From AG25 sp035517615 (lineage in GTDB: Bacteria; Gemmatimonadota; Gemmatimonadetes; Gemmatimonadales; GWC2-71-9), in NCBI GenBank assembly GCA_035517615.1, contig DATIYM010000033.1, positions 39,607 to 103,606 of the forward strand: 64,000 bases of DNA. Direction: 5' to 3'. Positions 45,898 to 54,140 of this stretch are shown here, one piece after another; the stretch's first letter is position 1, and every line of letters begins with the position of its first letter. Made by a program: the position numbers and the translations under genes. A model generated the notes under the pieces. That model saw nothing but the letters and a program-made list of their open reading frames with translations. It did no database searches and was not told where the DNA came from.

Positions 45898-46880
45898 ATC
45901 GCCCGTTCGTGGAGCTCGCCGGCACGGGGAGCTACGCGCCGGCGCGCGTGTTCACGAATGATCAGTTCGCGGAAAGCCTCGACACGTCGGATCAATGGAT
46001 TCGCGAGCGCACGGGGATTCGCGAACGGCGCATCGCGGGACCGACCGAGTCGAATGCCTGCATGGGCAAACGCGCGGCCGAGCAGGTCCTCGCGGATACG
46101 GCCCTCACCCCGCTGGATCTCGATGCCATCGTGGTCGCTACCTGCTCCCCGGATCGACTGCTTCCCTCCCAGGCGTGTGATCTCCAAGCGGTGCTCGGAG
46201 CGAAAAATGCGGCCGCCTTCGATGTTGGCGCGGCGTGCACGGGGTTCATGTACGCGCTGAACGTCGCGGAAGGCCTCGTGGCGGCGGAGCAGGCGAGCAA
46301 TGTGCTCGTCGTCGCCACCGAGAAATTGACGACCATCATGGACTGGACGGACCGCACGACCGCGGTGCTGTTCGGCGACGGGGCCGGCGCGACGCTGGTA
46401 CGCCGCAGCCGGAACGGTCGGGGGATTCTCGCGAGCTACATGAAGTCGGACGGCACGCTGGCCGACCTGTTGTACCGGCCGGGTGGCGGCGCCGCGCATC
46501 CGCCGGATGAGCAATTGCTCAAGGATCATTCCTACTACATCAAGATGGCGGGACGGGAAGTCTTCAAGGCCGCCGTCCTGTCCATGGCCGATGCATGCGA
46601 CCGCGCGCTCGAGCGCGCCGGACTCGCGAGCGCCGATATCGACCTCCTCATCCCGCACCAGGCCAACATCCGCATCATCGAGGCGACGGCAAAGCACGCC
46701 CGCATTCCGCTCGATCGCGTGTTCGTCAACGTGGATCGCTACGGCAATACCTCCGCCGCGTCCGTCGCCATCGCGCTCGACGAGGCGGTGCGCAGCGGGC
46801 GGCTGCGGCCGGGCATGACCGTCATGTTCGTCGCATTCGGTGCCGGTTTCACATGGGCGAGCATGGTTGTGCGGTGGTAG
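45894..46880 (+). CDS. fabH: beta-ketoacyl-ACP synthase III
   Basis: Initiates fatty-acid elongation by condensing acetyl-CoA (or another primer) with malonyl-ACP. 328 residues with the catalytic Cys in GAACTGFMYAL near 113, the His in LIPHQANIRI and the Asn in NVDRYGNTSAAS. TGIRERRIAGPTES near 39 is also typical. The start GTG overlaps plsX. Confidence 0.96.
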   Translation: MNRPFVELAGTGSYAPARVFTNDQFAESLDTSDQWIRERTGIRERRIAGPTESNACMGKRAAEQVLADTALTPLDLDAIVVATCSPDRLLPSQACDLQAVLGAKNAAAFDVGAACTGFMYALNVAEGLVAAEQASNVLVVATEKLTTIMDWTDRTTAVLFGDGAGATLVRRSRNGRGILASYMKSDGTLADLLYRPGGGAAHPPDEQLLKDHSYYIKMAGREVFKAAVLSMADACDRALERAGLASADIDLLIPHQANIRIIEATAKHARIPLDRVFVNVDRYGNTSAASVAIALDEAVRSGRLRPGMTVMFVAFGAGFTWASMVVRW

Positions 46881-47824
46881 CATCCCCCCCCACGCCCACC
46901 GTCTGGCTCTGTCCGGGCCAGGGGGCGCAAAAAGTCGGCATGGCAAGAGACCTGGCGGAGCGATTCCCCGAATCCCGCGCCGCGCTCGACGCCATCGACG
47001 ATGCGCTCGGGTTCAAGCTCAGCCGGCTCATGTTCGATGGACCGGAGGATGAGCTGACCGCGACCAAGAATGCGCAGCCGGCAATCCTGGCCCACTCGGC
47101 CGCCGTGCACGCCGCCCTCGGTGCCGCGGGCGCGACCCCGGTCGCCGCCGCCGGGCACTCGCTGGGCGAATATTCCGCCTATGTGACGAGCGGCGCCCTC
47201 ACGGCTCCCCAAGCGGCATCCGTCGTCCGCCGCCGCGGCGAGCTGATGCACGAAGCCGGCACCGAGCGGCCCGGAGCGATGGCCGCGGTGTTGGGGCTGG
47301 CCGCGAGCGATGTCGAGGCCGCGTGTCAGGAGGTATCCGGGTCCACGGGCGTCGCCGTCGCCGCGAATCTGAACGCGCCGGATCAAACGGTGATCTCGGG
47401 CGACCCCGAGACCGTGGACAAGGCGGCAGCGGCGTGTCGCGCCCGCGGTGCGAAACGCGTGGTGCCGCTCAAAGTGAGCGGCGCGTTTCACTCGCCACTC
47501 ATGGCGCCCGCGGCGAACCGACTCCGCGTGATCCTCGATCGCGCGCCGTTTCGCGATCCCAGGTTTCCGGTGCTCGCGAACGCGACCGGTGAGGCGGTGA
47601 CCACCGCGGCCCGCGCGCGCCGCCTGCTCACGGATCAGGTGACCGCGCCGGTACGCTGGATAGACTGCGTCGAGCATGCGGCGCGGATCGGTGGTGAGGA
47701 TACCCGGTTCGTCGAGATCGGGCCGGGGAGCGTCCTGACCGGACTGCTCAAGCGGATCCTCCCCGGTGCGTCGGGCATTGCCCTTGGCACGGCGGACGAA
47801 GTCACGAAATTTCTCGAGGCCTAG
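46853..47824 (+). CDS. fabD: malonyl-CoA:ACP transacylase
   Basis: Loads malonyl onto acyl carrier protein. 323 residues from ATG 46853, overlapping fabH by 28 bases; GTG 46874 would give 316 residues and is equally plausible since neither has a clear Shine-Dalgarno. Signatures are VWLCPGQGAQKVGM, the nucleophile Ser in AAGHSLGEYSAYV and the catalytic His in VSGAFHSPLM. fabG starts on the last base of the stop. Confidence 0.94.
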   Translation: MGEHGCAVVASPPTPTVWLCPGQGAQKVGMARDLAERFPESRAALDAIDDALGFKLSRLMFDGPEDELTATKNAQPAILAHSAAVHAALGAAGATPVAAAGHSLGEYSAYVTSGALTAPQAASVVRRRGELMHEAGTERPGAMAAVLGLAASDVEAACQEVSGSTGVAVAANLNAPDQTVISGDPETVDKAAAACRARGAKRVVPLKVSGAFHSPLMAPAANRLRVILDRAPFRDPRFPVLANATGEAVTTAARARRLLTDQVTAPVRWIDCVEHAARIGGEDTRFVEIGPGSVLTGLLKRILPGASGIALGTADEVTKFLEA

Positions 47825-48567
47825 TGAAGATCGATCTCAGCGGGAAGGTGGCGCTCGTCACGGGCGGGTCGCGCGGGATCGGCCAGGCCATCGCGACCAC
47901 CCTGCGTGGGGCGGGGGCGAAAATCGCCGTGCTCGCGCGGGACGGGGCGCAAGCCAAGGCCGCGGCCAAGACCCTCGGGGGTGACGAAGTGGCCCGGGGA
48001 TACGCCTGCGACGTCGGCCAGGCCGCCCAGGTTGAAGCCGCGGTTGGCGAGGTGGAGCGCGATCTCGGGGGGATCGATATCCTCATCAATAATGCGGGAA
48101 CGACCAGGGACAACCTACTGTTTCGCATCAGCGAGGAAGATTGGGACACCGTGCTCGAGACGAACCTGAAGGGCACATTCCTGATGATGAAGTACGCGGC
48201 CCGCTCGATGATCAAGCGCCGAAGCGGGCGCATCATCAACATCACGAGCGTGGTCGGAATTGCCGGCAACAAAGGCCAGGCGAATTACAGTGCGTCAAAA
48301 TCGGGTCTGATCGGCCTCACGAAATCCATCGCGAAGGAGCTCGCCTCTCGGAACGTGCTCGTGAACGCCGTAGCCCCGGGATTCATTGACACCGAATTGA
48401 CCCGAGACATTCCGCCGGACGCTCGACAGGCGCTGATCGCCGCTATTCCCCTGGGCCGGCTCGGCGACGGCGGAGATATCGCGTCGGCCGTGCTCTTTCT
48501 CGCCTCAGAGTTCGCCAGCTACATTACAGGCCAGGTGCTGGTCGTTGACGGCGGGATGGTATTATGA
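47824..48567 (+). CDS. fabG: 3-oxoacyl-ACP reductase
   Basis: NADPH-dependent short-chain dehydrogenase reducing 3-ketoacyl-ACP. 247 residues with the cofactor motif VTGGSRGIGQAIA, NNAGTTRDNLLFR, and the catalytic Ser-Tyr-Lys in NITSVVGIAGNKGQANYSASK. The C-terminus ASYITGQVLVVDGGMVL is typical. GTG start; acpP lies just downstream. Confidence 0.96.
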   Translation: MKIDLSGKVALVTGGSRGIGQAIATTLRGAGAKIAVLARDGAQAKAAAKTLGGDEVARGYACDVGQAAQVEAAVGEVERDLGGIDILINNAGTTRDNLLFRISEEDWDTVLETNLKGTFLMMKYAARSMIKRRSGRIINITSVVGIAGNKGQANYSASKSGLIGLTKSIAKELASRNVLVNAVAPGFIDTELTRDIPPDARQALIAAIPLGRLGDGGDIASAVLFLASEFASYITGQVLVVDGGMVL

Positions 48568-48596
48568 CCGTTTCCCACACCTCCTCGAGGGTACCC

Positions 48597-48848
48597 ATGG
48601 CAATGGACATGAAGCAGCTCGAAGAAAAGGTGAAGGACATCATCGTCGAAGAGCTGGGTGTGGAGCGCGACAAGCTCACCCCTGACGCCAGCTTCATGGA
48701 AGACCTGGGGGCGGACAGCCTCGACACGGTCGAGCTCGTCATGGCGTTCGAGAAGGAGTTCGACATCGACATTCCCGATGAAGAAGCGGAGAAGCTCCGC
48801 ACCGTCGGACAGGCCATGCAATACCTTCACGACAAGATGGGGAAATAA
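48597..48848 (+). CDS. acpP: acyl carrier protein
   Basis: 83-residue acidic carrier of growing acyl chains. The phosphopantetheine Ser is in LGADSLDTVELVMAFEKEF. ATG 48597 was chosen because GAGGG lies 5 bases upstream; an earlier ATG at 48564, overlapping the fabG stop, would add 11 residues. It sits between fabG and fabF as in most bacteria. Confidence 0.95.
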   Translation: MAMDMKQLEEKVKDIIVEELGVERDKLTPDASFMEDLGADSLDTVELVMAFEKEFDIDIPDEEAEKLRTVGQAMQYLHDKMGK

Positions 48849-48854
48849 CGCGAC

Positions 48855-50099
48855 ATGACCCGCCGGGCGGTGATCACTGGTCTGGGGCTCATCACACCGA
48901 TCGGCCTCGACACCCGCTCGACGTGGCAGGGCCTGCTCGACGGCCGCTCGGGCGCCGGCCCGATTACGCGGTTTGATCCGGTGCAATCGCCCGTGCGCTT
49001 TGCATGCGAGGTGAAGGGCTTCGACCCGTCCCGCTTTCTCGAAAAGAAGGAAGTCCGCCGGTTCGATCTGTTCTCACAGTTCGCGATCGGGGCGGCGGAA
49101 GAAGCGGTGCGCGACGCGTGCCTCACGAGCAATTGGGGAGCCGTGGATTTGAAACGGGTCGGTGTGCTGATCGGCACCGGAACGGGCGGGGTCGCGACCT
49201 TCGAAGAAAACTGCCGCGCGCTGGTCGAGAAGGGTCCGAGCCGCGTGTCGCCGTTCTTCATTCCGATGTACATGCCGAACGTCGCTGCGGCGCTGATCTC
49301 GATGCGTTACGGCGCCAAGGGCCCGAATTACTGCACGGTTTCGGCCTGCGCCTCCTCGGCGCACTCGCTCGCCGATGCGCTGCAGCTCATTCGCGACGGC
49401 AAGGCGGACGTCATCATCGCCGGTGGCGCCGAAGCCGCGATCACCCCGCTGGCCGTCGCGAGCTTTGCCAACATGAAGGCACTCTCCGAGCGCAACGACG
49501 ATCCTCCCACCGCCAGCCGGCCATTCGACAAGGACCGCGATGGCTTTGTCATGGGTGACGGGGCCGCCGTGCTCATCCTCGAGGAGTGGGAGCATGCCCG
49601 CCGTCGCGGCGCCAAGGTGTATGCCGAGCTTGCAGGATTCGGGATGACCGCCGACGCGCACCACATCACGGCCCCGGCACCCGATGGGTCGGGCGCGCAG
49701 GATGCCATGCGCTTCGCCATGCAGGACGCGGACGTCAAGCCGGAGCGAGTCACCTACATCAATGCGCACGGCACGTCCACGCCCTACGGCGATGCCGCCG
49801 AAACTCAGGCGGTGAAGAGCGTCTTCGGCGAGCAGGCGCGCAAGCTGGTGTTCGGCTCCACCAAATCCATGACGGGCCATCTGCTCGGCGCGGCGGGCGC
49901 ACTCGAGGCGGGCTTCTGCGCGCTGACCGTGCAGAACGGCATCATTCCGCCGACCATCAACCAGTTCACTCCCGATCCCGCCTGCGATCTCGACTCGGCA
50001 CCCGGTCACGCCATCAAGCGTGAGGTGGAAGTCGCCCTGTCCAACTCGTTCGGCTTTGGGGGCCACAATGTGACGCTGGTGGTGAGACGGGCGGCGTGA
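48855..50099 (+). CDS. fabF: beta-ketoacyl-ACP synthase II
   Basis: Elongating condensing enzyme of fatty-acid synthesis. 414 residues with the catalytic Cys in VSACASSAHSLADAL near 163 and His residues in INAHGTSTPYGD and STKSMTGHLLGAAGA. The C-terminus ends NSFGFGGHNVTLVVRR as usual. It starts 6 bases after acpP. The mqnE start codons overlap its stop. Confidence 0.96.
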   Translation: MTRRAVITGLGLITPIGLDTRSTWQGLLDGRSGAGPITRFDPVQSPVRFACEVKGFDPSRFLEKKEVRRFDLFSQFAIGAAEEAVRDACLTSNWGAVDLKRVGVLIGTGTGGVATFEENCRALVEKGPSRVSPFFIPMYMPNVAAALISMRYGAKGPNYCTVSACASSAHSLADALQLIRDGKADVIIAGGAEAAITPLAVASFANMKALSERNDDPPTASRPFDKDRDGFVMGDGAAVLILEEWEHARRRGAKVYAELAGFGMTADAHHITAPAPDGSGAQDAMRFAMQDADVKPERVTYINAHGTSTPYGDAAETQAVKSVFGEQARKLVFGSTKSMTGHLLGAAGALEAGFCALTVQNGIIPPTINQFTPDPACDLDSAPGHAIKREVEVALSNSFGFGGHNVTLVVRRAA

Positions 50100-51373
50100 T
50101 GCAGGGCGGACGGGCGGACGGGCGGGCGGGCGGAGAGAGAGACCCGGCACTCCTGCCGATTTCAGACAAAGTGGCTGCAGGCGAGCGGCTGACACGCGAT
50201 GACGCCCTCAACCTGTTTCGATCCTCCGATCTCCTCACGATCGGTCGCCTCGCCGATCAGGTCAACCGCGCCAAGAACGGCGACCGCGTGTTCTTCGCCG
50301 CGAATCAGCATCTCAATCCCACGAACGTCTGCGTGCTGCGGAACACCTGCGTGTTCTGCTCGTTCGCGCGCATGCCTCAGGAAGACGGCGCGTACACCCG
50401 AAGCCTCGACGAGGTCTTTGCCGAGGCCGAAGCGGCAACAGGCAACCCCACGCGGGAGTTCCACATCGTGGGCGGCCTGCATCCCAAGCTCCGGCTCGCG
50501 TACTATCTCGACTTGTTTCGCGGCCTCAGAGAGCGGCATCCCGGCGTTCACATCAAAGCGCTCACGGCGGTCGAAATCGCGCACCTCGCGCGCCTCGAGC
50601 ATTCGAGCGTGCGCGACGTGCTGATCGCCATGCGCGAGGCCGGGGTGACGAGTCTTCCGGGAGGAGGGGCCGAGGTGTTCAGTCCGGCGGCCCGCGCCAC
50701 GATCGCCGACCGGAAGCTCTCCGGAGCCGAGTGGCTCGACGTGCACCGCGAAGCGCACCGGCTCGGCATTCCGTCGAATTGCACTATGCTGTATGGCCAC
50801 GTGGAAACGCTCGAGGACCGGGTCGACCACCTGCTCGCCCTGCGGGCTCTCCAGGACGAGACCGGCGGATTTCTCACGTACATCCCGCTCGCGTACCATC
50901 CCGATCACAACGAGCTGGGAGCGGCGCTGGGCCGCACCGGAACGGCCACGACCGGCGTGGACGATCTCAAGAACCTCGCCGTGGGGCGGCTCGTGCTCGA
51001 CAACATCCCGCACGTGAAGACGCACTGGCCCATGGTGACGCCGTTCATTTCGCAGATCGGCCTGTCATTCGGGTGCGACGACCTCGAGGGAACGGTCGTG
51101 TTCGAGCGCGTCTACCACGAAGCCGGCGCCGCGACGCCCATGTGGCTGTCTTACGACGAGATCGTGGGGTTGATTCGCGGCGCGGGCAAGGAGCCCGTGG
51201 AGCGCGACTCGCTATATCAAACGGTGCGCACCTTCGATGGCTACGTCCCCGGGTCGCGCTCGGCCACGGTGCCGTCCGAAGGACCACGCGGCCCGACTTT
51301 CCATATTGCCCACCGTTCGACGGCCGGCGCGCGGCGCCGGTCCGCTCTTCCCGTTCTGGACGCGGCGGAATGA
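50096..51373 (+). CDS. mqnE: aminofutalosine synthase MqnE
   Basis: Radical-SAM enzyme of the futalosine menaquinone pathway that joins the chorismate-derived enolpyruvyl-benzoate product to SAM, giving aminofutalosine. 425 residues. The cluster motif reads C79-VLRNT-C85-VF-C88, a CX5CX2C spacing where CX3CX2C is expected. Downstream, FHIVGGLHP, IKALTAVEI and LPGGGAEVF fit the MqnE/MqnC family. Starts GTG 50096 and ATG 50099 overlap the fabF stop, and a (GGGCGGAC)-type tract follows, giving a Gly/Arg-rich N-terminus. The C-terminal 30 residues are basic and unconserved. mqnA overlaps by 4 bases. Confidence 0.92.
   Translation: MMQGGRADGRAGGERDPALLPISDKVAAGERLTRDDALNLFRSSDLLTIGRLADQVNRAKNGDRVFFAANQHLNPTNVCVLRNTCVFCSFARMPQEDGAYTRSLDEVFAEAEAATGNPTREFHIVGGLHPKLRLAYYLDLFRGLRERHPGVHIKALTAVEIAHLARLEHSSVRDVLIAMREAGVTSLPGGGAEVFSPAARATIADRKLSGAEWLDVHREAHRLGIPSNCTMLYGHVETLEDRVDHLLALRALQDETGGFLTYIPLAYHPDHNELGAALGRTGTATTGVDDLKNLAVGRLVLDNIPHVKTHWPMVTPFISQIGLSFGCDDLEGTVVFERVYHEAGAATPMWLSYDEIVGLIRGAGKEPVERDSLYQTVRTFDGYVPGSRSATVPSEGPRGPTFHIAHRSTAGARRRSALPVLDAAE
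50104..50130 (+). repeat. G-run tract at the mqnE start (possible G-quadruplex)
   Basis: Five GGG runs (50104, 50112, 50120, 50124, 50128) separated by 1-5 bases lie on the coding strand just after the start codons, in a short GGGCGGAC/GGGC repeat. This meets the pattern for an RNA G-quadruplex and is also a slippage-prone tract. Confidence 0.45.
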
Positions 51374-52191
51374 AGCTCGGCCGGATCGGGTACATCAACT
51401 GCTATCCGGTGTATGGCGCGATCGATTCCGGAGCAGTCAGCGTGCCCGCCGAGCTCGTCACCGGCACGCCGGCCGAGTTGAACGACCTGCTCGTGGCCGG
51501 TGAGCTCGATGTGAGCGTGATCAGCGCCATCGAGTATGCCCGGCACGCGCGCGATCTCGTGCTGCTGCCGGATCTCGCCATCTCGTGCGACGGGGCGGTC
51601 CAGAGCGTCGCCCTGTTCAGCCGCCGCGCGCCAGCCGAGTTGAACGATGCCACCGTCCTGCTCACGGCTTCGTCTCGCACGTCGGTCGCGCTGCTCGAGC
51701 TGCTGTGTCGGGACGTGTGGAATGTCCGGCCCCGCTTCGCCCAGGCGCGCGCCGAGGCGAACGATCTCGATGCCCTGGCGCGGCTGCCGCACGACGCGGT
51801 GCTCGTCATCGGCGATCCGGCGCTGCTGCTCGCCGCGCGCCAGAGCTATCCGTACCGCGTCGACCTGGGCGAGGCGTGGAAGCGGTGGACCGGGTTGCCG
51901 TTCGTCTTCGCCGTGTGGGCGGCGCGGCGCGATGCGGCTCCGGAGCCGGTACGCGTCGTGCACGCGGGGCTGCTCGCGGCGCGGGCCTGGGGACTGACGC
52001 ACATCGACGCACTGGCGGCCGCGGCCGCGCGCGCGACGGGCGTCGAGCTCGAGGCCTGCCGCCGCTACCTCGCGGGACTCGACTACGCGTTCACCTACAA
52101 GCACCTGGCGGGACTGACCGATTTCTTCCGGCGCCTCGCGGCGCGCGGCATGGTGCCCGACGGCTCGCTGCAATTCCTCCAGGTTGCATGA
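51370..52191 (+). CDS. mqnA: chorismate dehydratase MqnA
   Basis: Removes water from chorismate to give 3-enolpyruvylbenzoate, the first step of the futalosine pathway. 273 residues of the periplasmic-binding-protein-like MqnA/MqnD fold: GRIGYINCYPVYGAID at the start, GTPAELNDLLVAGELDVSVISAIEYA, and TASSRTSVALLELL. FVFAVWAAR lies near the C-terminal half. It overlaps both mqnE and mqnC by 4 bases. Confidence 0.93.
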   Translation: MKLGRIGYINCYPVYGAIDSGAVSVPAELVTGTPAELNDLLVAGELDVSVISAIEYARHARDLVLLPDLAISCDGAVQSVALFSRRAPAELNDATVLLTASSRTSVALLELLCRDVWNVRPRFAQARAEANDLDALARLPHDAVLVIGDPALLLAARQSYPYRVDLGEAWKRWTGLPFVFAVWAARRDAAPEPVRVVHAGLLAARAWGLTHIDALAAAAARATGVELEACRRYLAGLDYAFTYKHLAGLTDFFRRLAARGMVPDGSLQFLQVA

Positions 52192-53237
52192 CATCGATCG
52201 ATCGCGACTCCGCCGAGTTCCGCTCGTACCTCGAGCTGTACGAGCGCGCTTCACTGCTCGAGCTGGGCGAGGAGGCCCGCAGGGTACGCTGGCGGCTCCA
52301 TCCCGAGCGCGTCGTCACCTACATCATCGATCGCAACATCAACTACACCAATGTGTGCGTGGCCGACTGCAAATTTTGCGCATTCTATCGGCGGCCCAAA
52401 CACCACGAAGGCTACGTCCTGTCGTTCGAGCAAATCGGGCGCAAGATCGAGGAGCTGAAGGCCTTGGGCGGCGTGCAGATCCTCATGCAGGGGGGCCACA
52501 ACCCCTACATCCCGTTCGACTGGTACCTGGACCTGCTGCGGTACATCAAGCGCCATCACCCGATTCATATCCACGGATTCTCGCCCTCGGAGGTCGATTT
52601 CTTTGCCGGCCGCTTCGGGCTGACGATCGAGCAGGTGCTGCGTCATCTCGTGGCCGCGGGGCTCGATTCGATTCCCGGCGGCGGAGGCGAGATTCTCGTG
52701 CAGAATGTCCGCGACCGGGTCGCGAAGAAAAAGGCCGGCGCCGATCGCTGGCTCGAAGTCATGGAGATCGCGCACGGGCTGGGCCTCAAGACCTCGGTCA
52801 CCATGATGTACGGGCTGGGCGAGACGAACGCCGACCGGATGGAGCACCTGTTCCGCGTGCGCGACGTGCAGCGCCGTACCGGCGGGTTCACGGCGTTCAT
52901 CTGCTGGCCGCTCCAGCCCGAGCACAGCGCCATGGCCGACTCGCCCAAGACCGACGCGGTCACATATCTCCGAACGCAGGCGATCGCCCGCGTCGTGCTC
53001 GAGGACGTGCCGAACATTCAGGCGTCGTGGGTGACCATGGGACCAAAGATCGGGCAGGTGGCGTTGGAGTTCGGCGCCAACGACTTCGGCTCGCTCATGA
53101 TGGAAGAGAATGTCGTCTCCGCAGCCGGCACGACGTACCGGATGACGCTGCCCGAGATGCGACGTCTCATCGGAGACGCGGGATTCACGCCGCGCCAACG
53201 CCGCCAGGATTACACGCCCATCGAGGACGCGGCATGA
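52188..53237 (+). CDS. mqnC: cyclic dehypoxanthinylfutalosine synthase MqnC
   Basis: Radical-SAM cyclase of the futalosine pathway. 349 residues with the canonical CX3CX2C motif in NVCVADCKFCAFYR near 54-67, QILMQGGHNP, IHIHGFSPSE and LDSIPGGGGEIL. The C-terminal half carries FICWPLQPEH. ATG 52188 overlaps the mqnA stop. mqnB and mqnD are not in the window. Confidence 0.95.
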   Translation: MTSIDRDSAEFRSYLELYERASLLELGEEARRVRWRLHPERVVTYIIDRNINYTNVCVADCKFCAFYRRPKHHEGYVLSFEQIGRKIEELKALGGVQILMQGGHNPYIPFDWYLDLLRYIKRHHPIHIHGFSPSEVDFFAGRFGLTIEQVLRHLVAAGLDSIPGGGGEILVQNVRDRVAKKKAGADRWLEVMEIAHGLGLKTSVTMMYGLGETNADRMEHLFRVRDVQRRTGGFTAFICWPLQPEHSAMADSPKTDAVTYLRTQAIARVVLEDVPNIQASWVTMGPKIGQVALEFGANDFGSLMMEENVVSAAGTTYRMTLPEMRRLIGDAGFTPRQRRQDYTPIEDAA

Positions 53238-53253
53238 ACCAGGGGAACACCAC

Positions 53254-53649
53254 GTGTCAGACGTCCTGATCGTCGTCGGGTCGGAGAACGACAAGCCCCG
53301 CATCGAGCCGGCGTTCGAGGTCCTGACGAAAGCGGGCGTGTCGTACGAATTTCACGTCTCGTCGGCGCATCGCCAGCCGGAGGCCACCGCCAAGCTCGTC
53401 GCGGACGCACGCGGGCGGGGGTTCAAAGTGGTCATCGCCGGCGCGGGGCTGTCCGCCGCCCTTCCCGGTTTCGCGGCGTCGCAAACCGACCTCCCCGTCA
53501 TCGGCGTACCGTTCGCGGTGGGGCCGCTCAACGGCTTCGACGCCTTGCTCGCCACGGTACAGGTGCCGCCCGGGGTCCCCGTCGCCTGCGTCGGGGTCGA
53601 TAACGCGAAAAACGCGGCCCACCTCGCCATCAGAATCCTGAAGCGCTAA
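53254..53649 (+). CDS. PurE-like N5-CAIR mutase / AIR carboxylase, short divergent form
   Basis: 131 residues, shorter than typical PurE (about 160). Family features are VVGSENDKPR (where classical PurE has GSxSDW), SSAHRQPE with the catalytic His-Arg pair, VVIAGAGLSAALPGFAA and PVIGVPFAVGPLNGFDALL. The AAHLPG histidine of classical PurE is replaced by Ala. It may be a purine enzyme, but purK is absent and it lies between mqnC (16 bases) and ispF (1-base overlap). Start GTG 53254. Family membership is clear; the exact reaction is not. Confidence 0.78.
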   Translation: MSDVLIVVGSENDKPRIEPAFEVLTKAGVSYEFHVSSAHRQPEATAKLVADARGRGFKVVIAGAGLSAALPGFAASQTDLPVIGVPFAVGPLNGFDALLATVQVPPGVPVACVGVDNAKNAAHLAIRILKR

Positions 53650-54116
53650 TGCGCATCGGCATCGGGTACGACTCGCACCGGTTCGCCCCAGGTCGCAAGC
53701 TCATATTGGGCGGCGTCGAAATCCCCCACGCGCAGGGGCTCGCCGGCCATTCCGACGCCGACGTGGTGGCCCACGCGCTGACGGATGCCATCCTCGGCGC
53801 CGCGGGCCTGAGCGACATCGGCACGATGTTTCCCAACACCGATCCAAAGTGGCGCGATGCGGATTCGATTCGCCTGCTCAAGCAGGCGTATCTCCAGGCC
53901 GTCGAGCTGCGCCTGAATTTCGTGAACGCCGACATCACGATCATTGCGGAACAGCCGAAGATCGGGCCCTACGTGGACCAGATGCGCGACAATCTCTCGG
54001 CGGCGGTGGTATCGAGCGCGTCCCATGTGTCGGTCAAGGCCAAAACGAACGAAGCGATGGGGTTCATCGGACGCGGGGAGGGAATCGCGGTGATTGCGGT
54101 CGCGCTACTGGAATAA
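53649..54116 (+). CDS. ispF: 2-C-methyl-D-erythritol 2,4-cyclodiphosphate synthase
   Basis: MEP-pathway isoprenoid enzyme; isoprenoids feed the menaquinone side chain. 155 residues with the zinc site in GYDSHRF and GHSDADVVAHALTDAILGAAGLSDIGTMFP, and KAKTNEAMGFIGRGEGIA near the C-terminus. It overlaps the PurE-like gene by one base. xerD follows after 24 bases. Confidence 0.96.
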   Translation: MRIGIGYDSHRFAPGRKLILGGVEIPHAQGLAGHSDADVVAHALTDAILGAAGLSDIGTMFPNTDPKWRDADSIRLLKQAYLQAVELRLNFVNADITIIAEQPKIGPYVDQMRDNLSAAVVSSASHVSVKAKTNEAMGFIGRGEGIAVIAVALLE

Positions 54117-54140
54117 CAGATCGGCTGTGAGTATTTCGGG

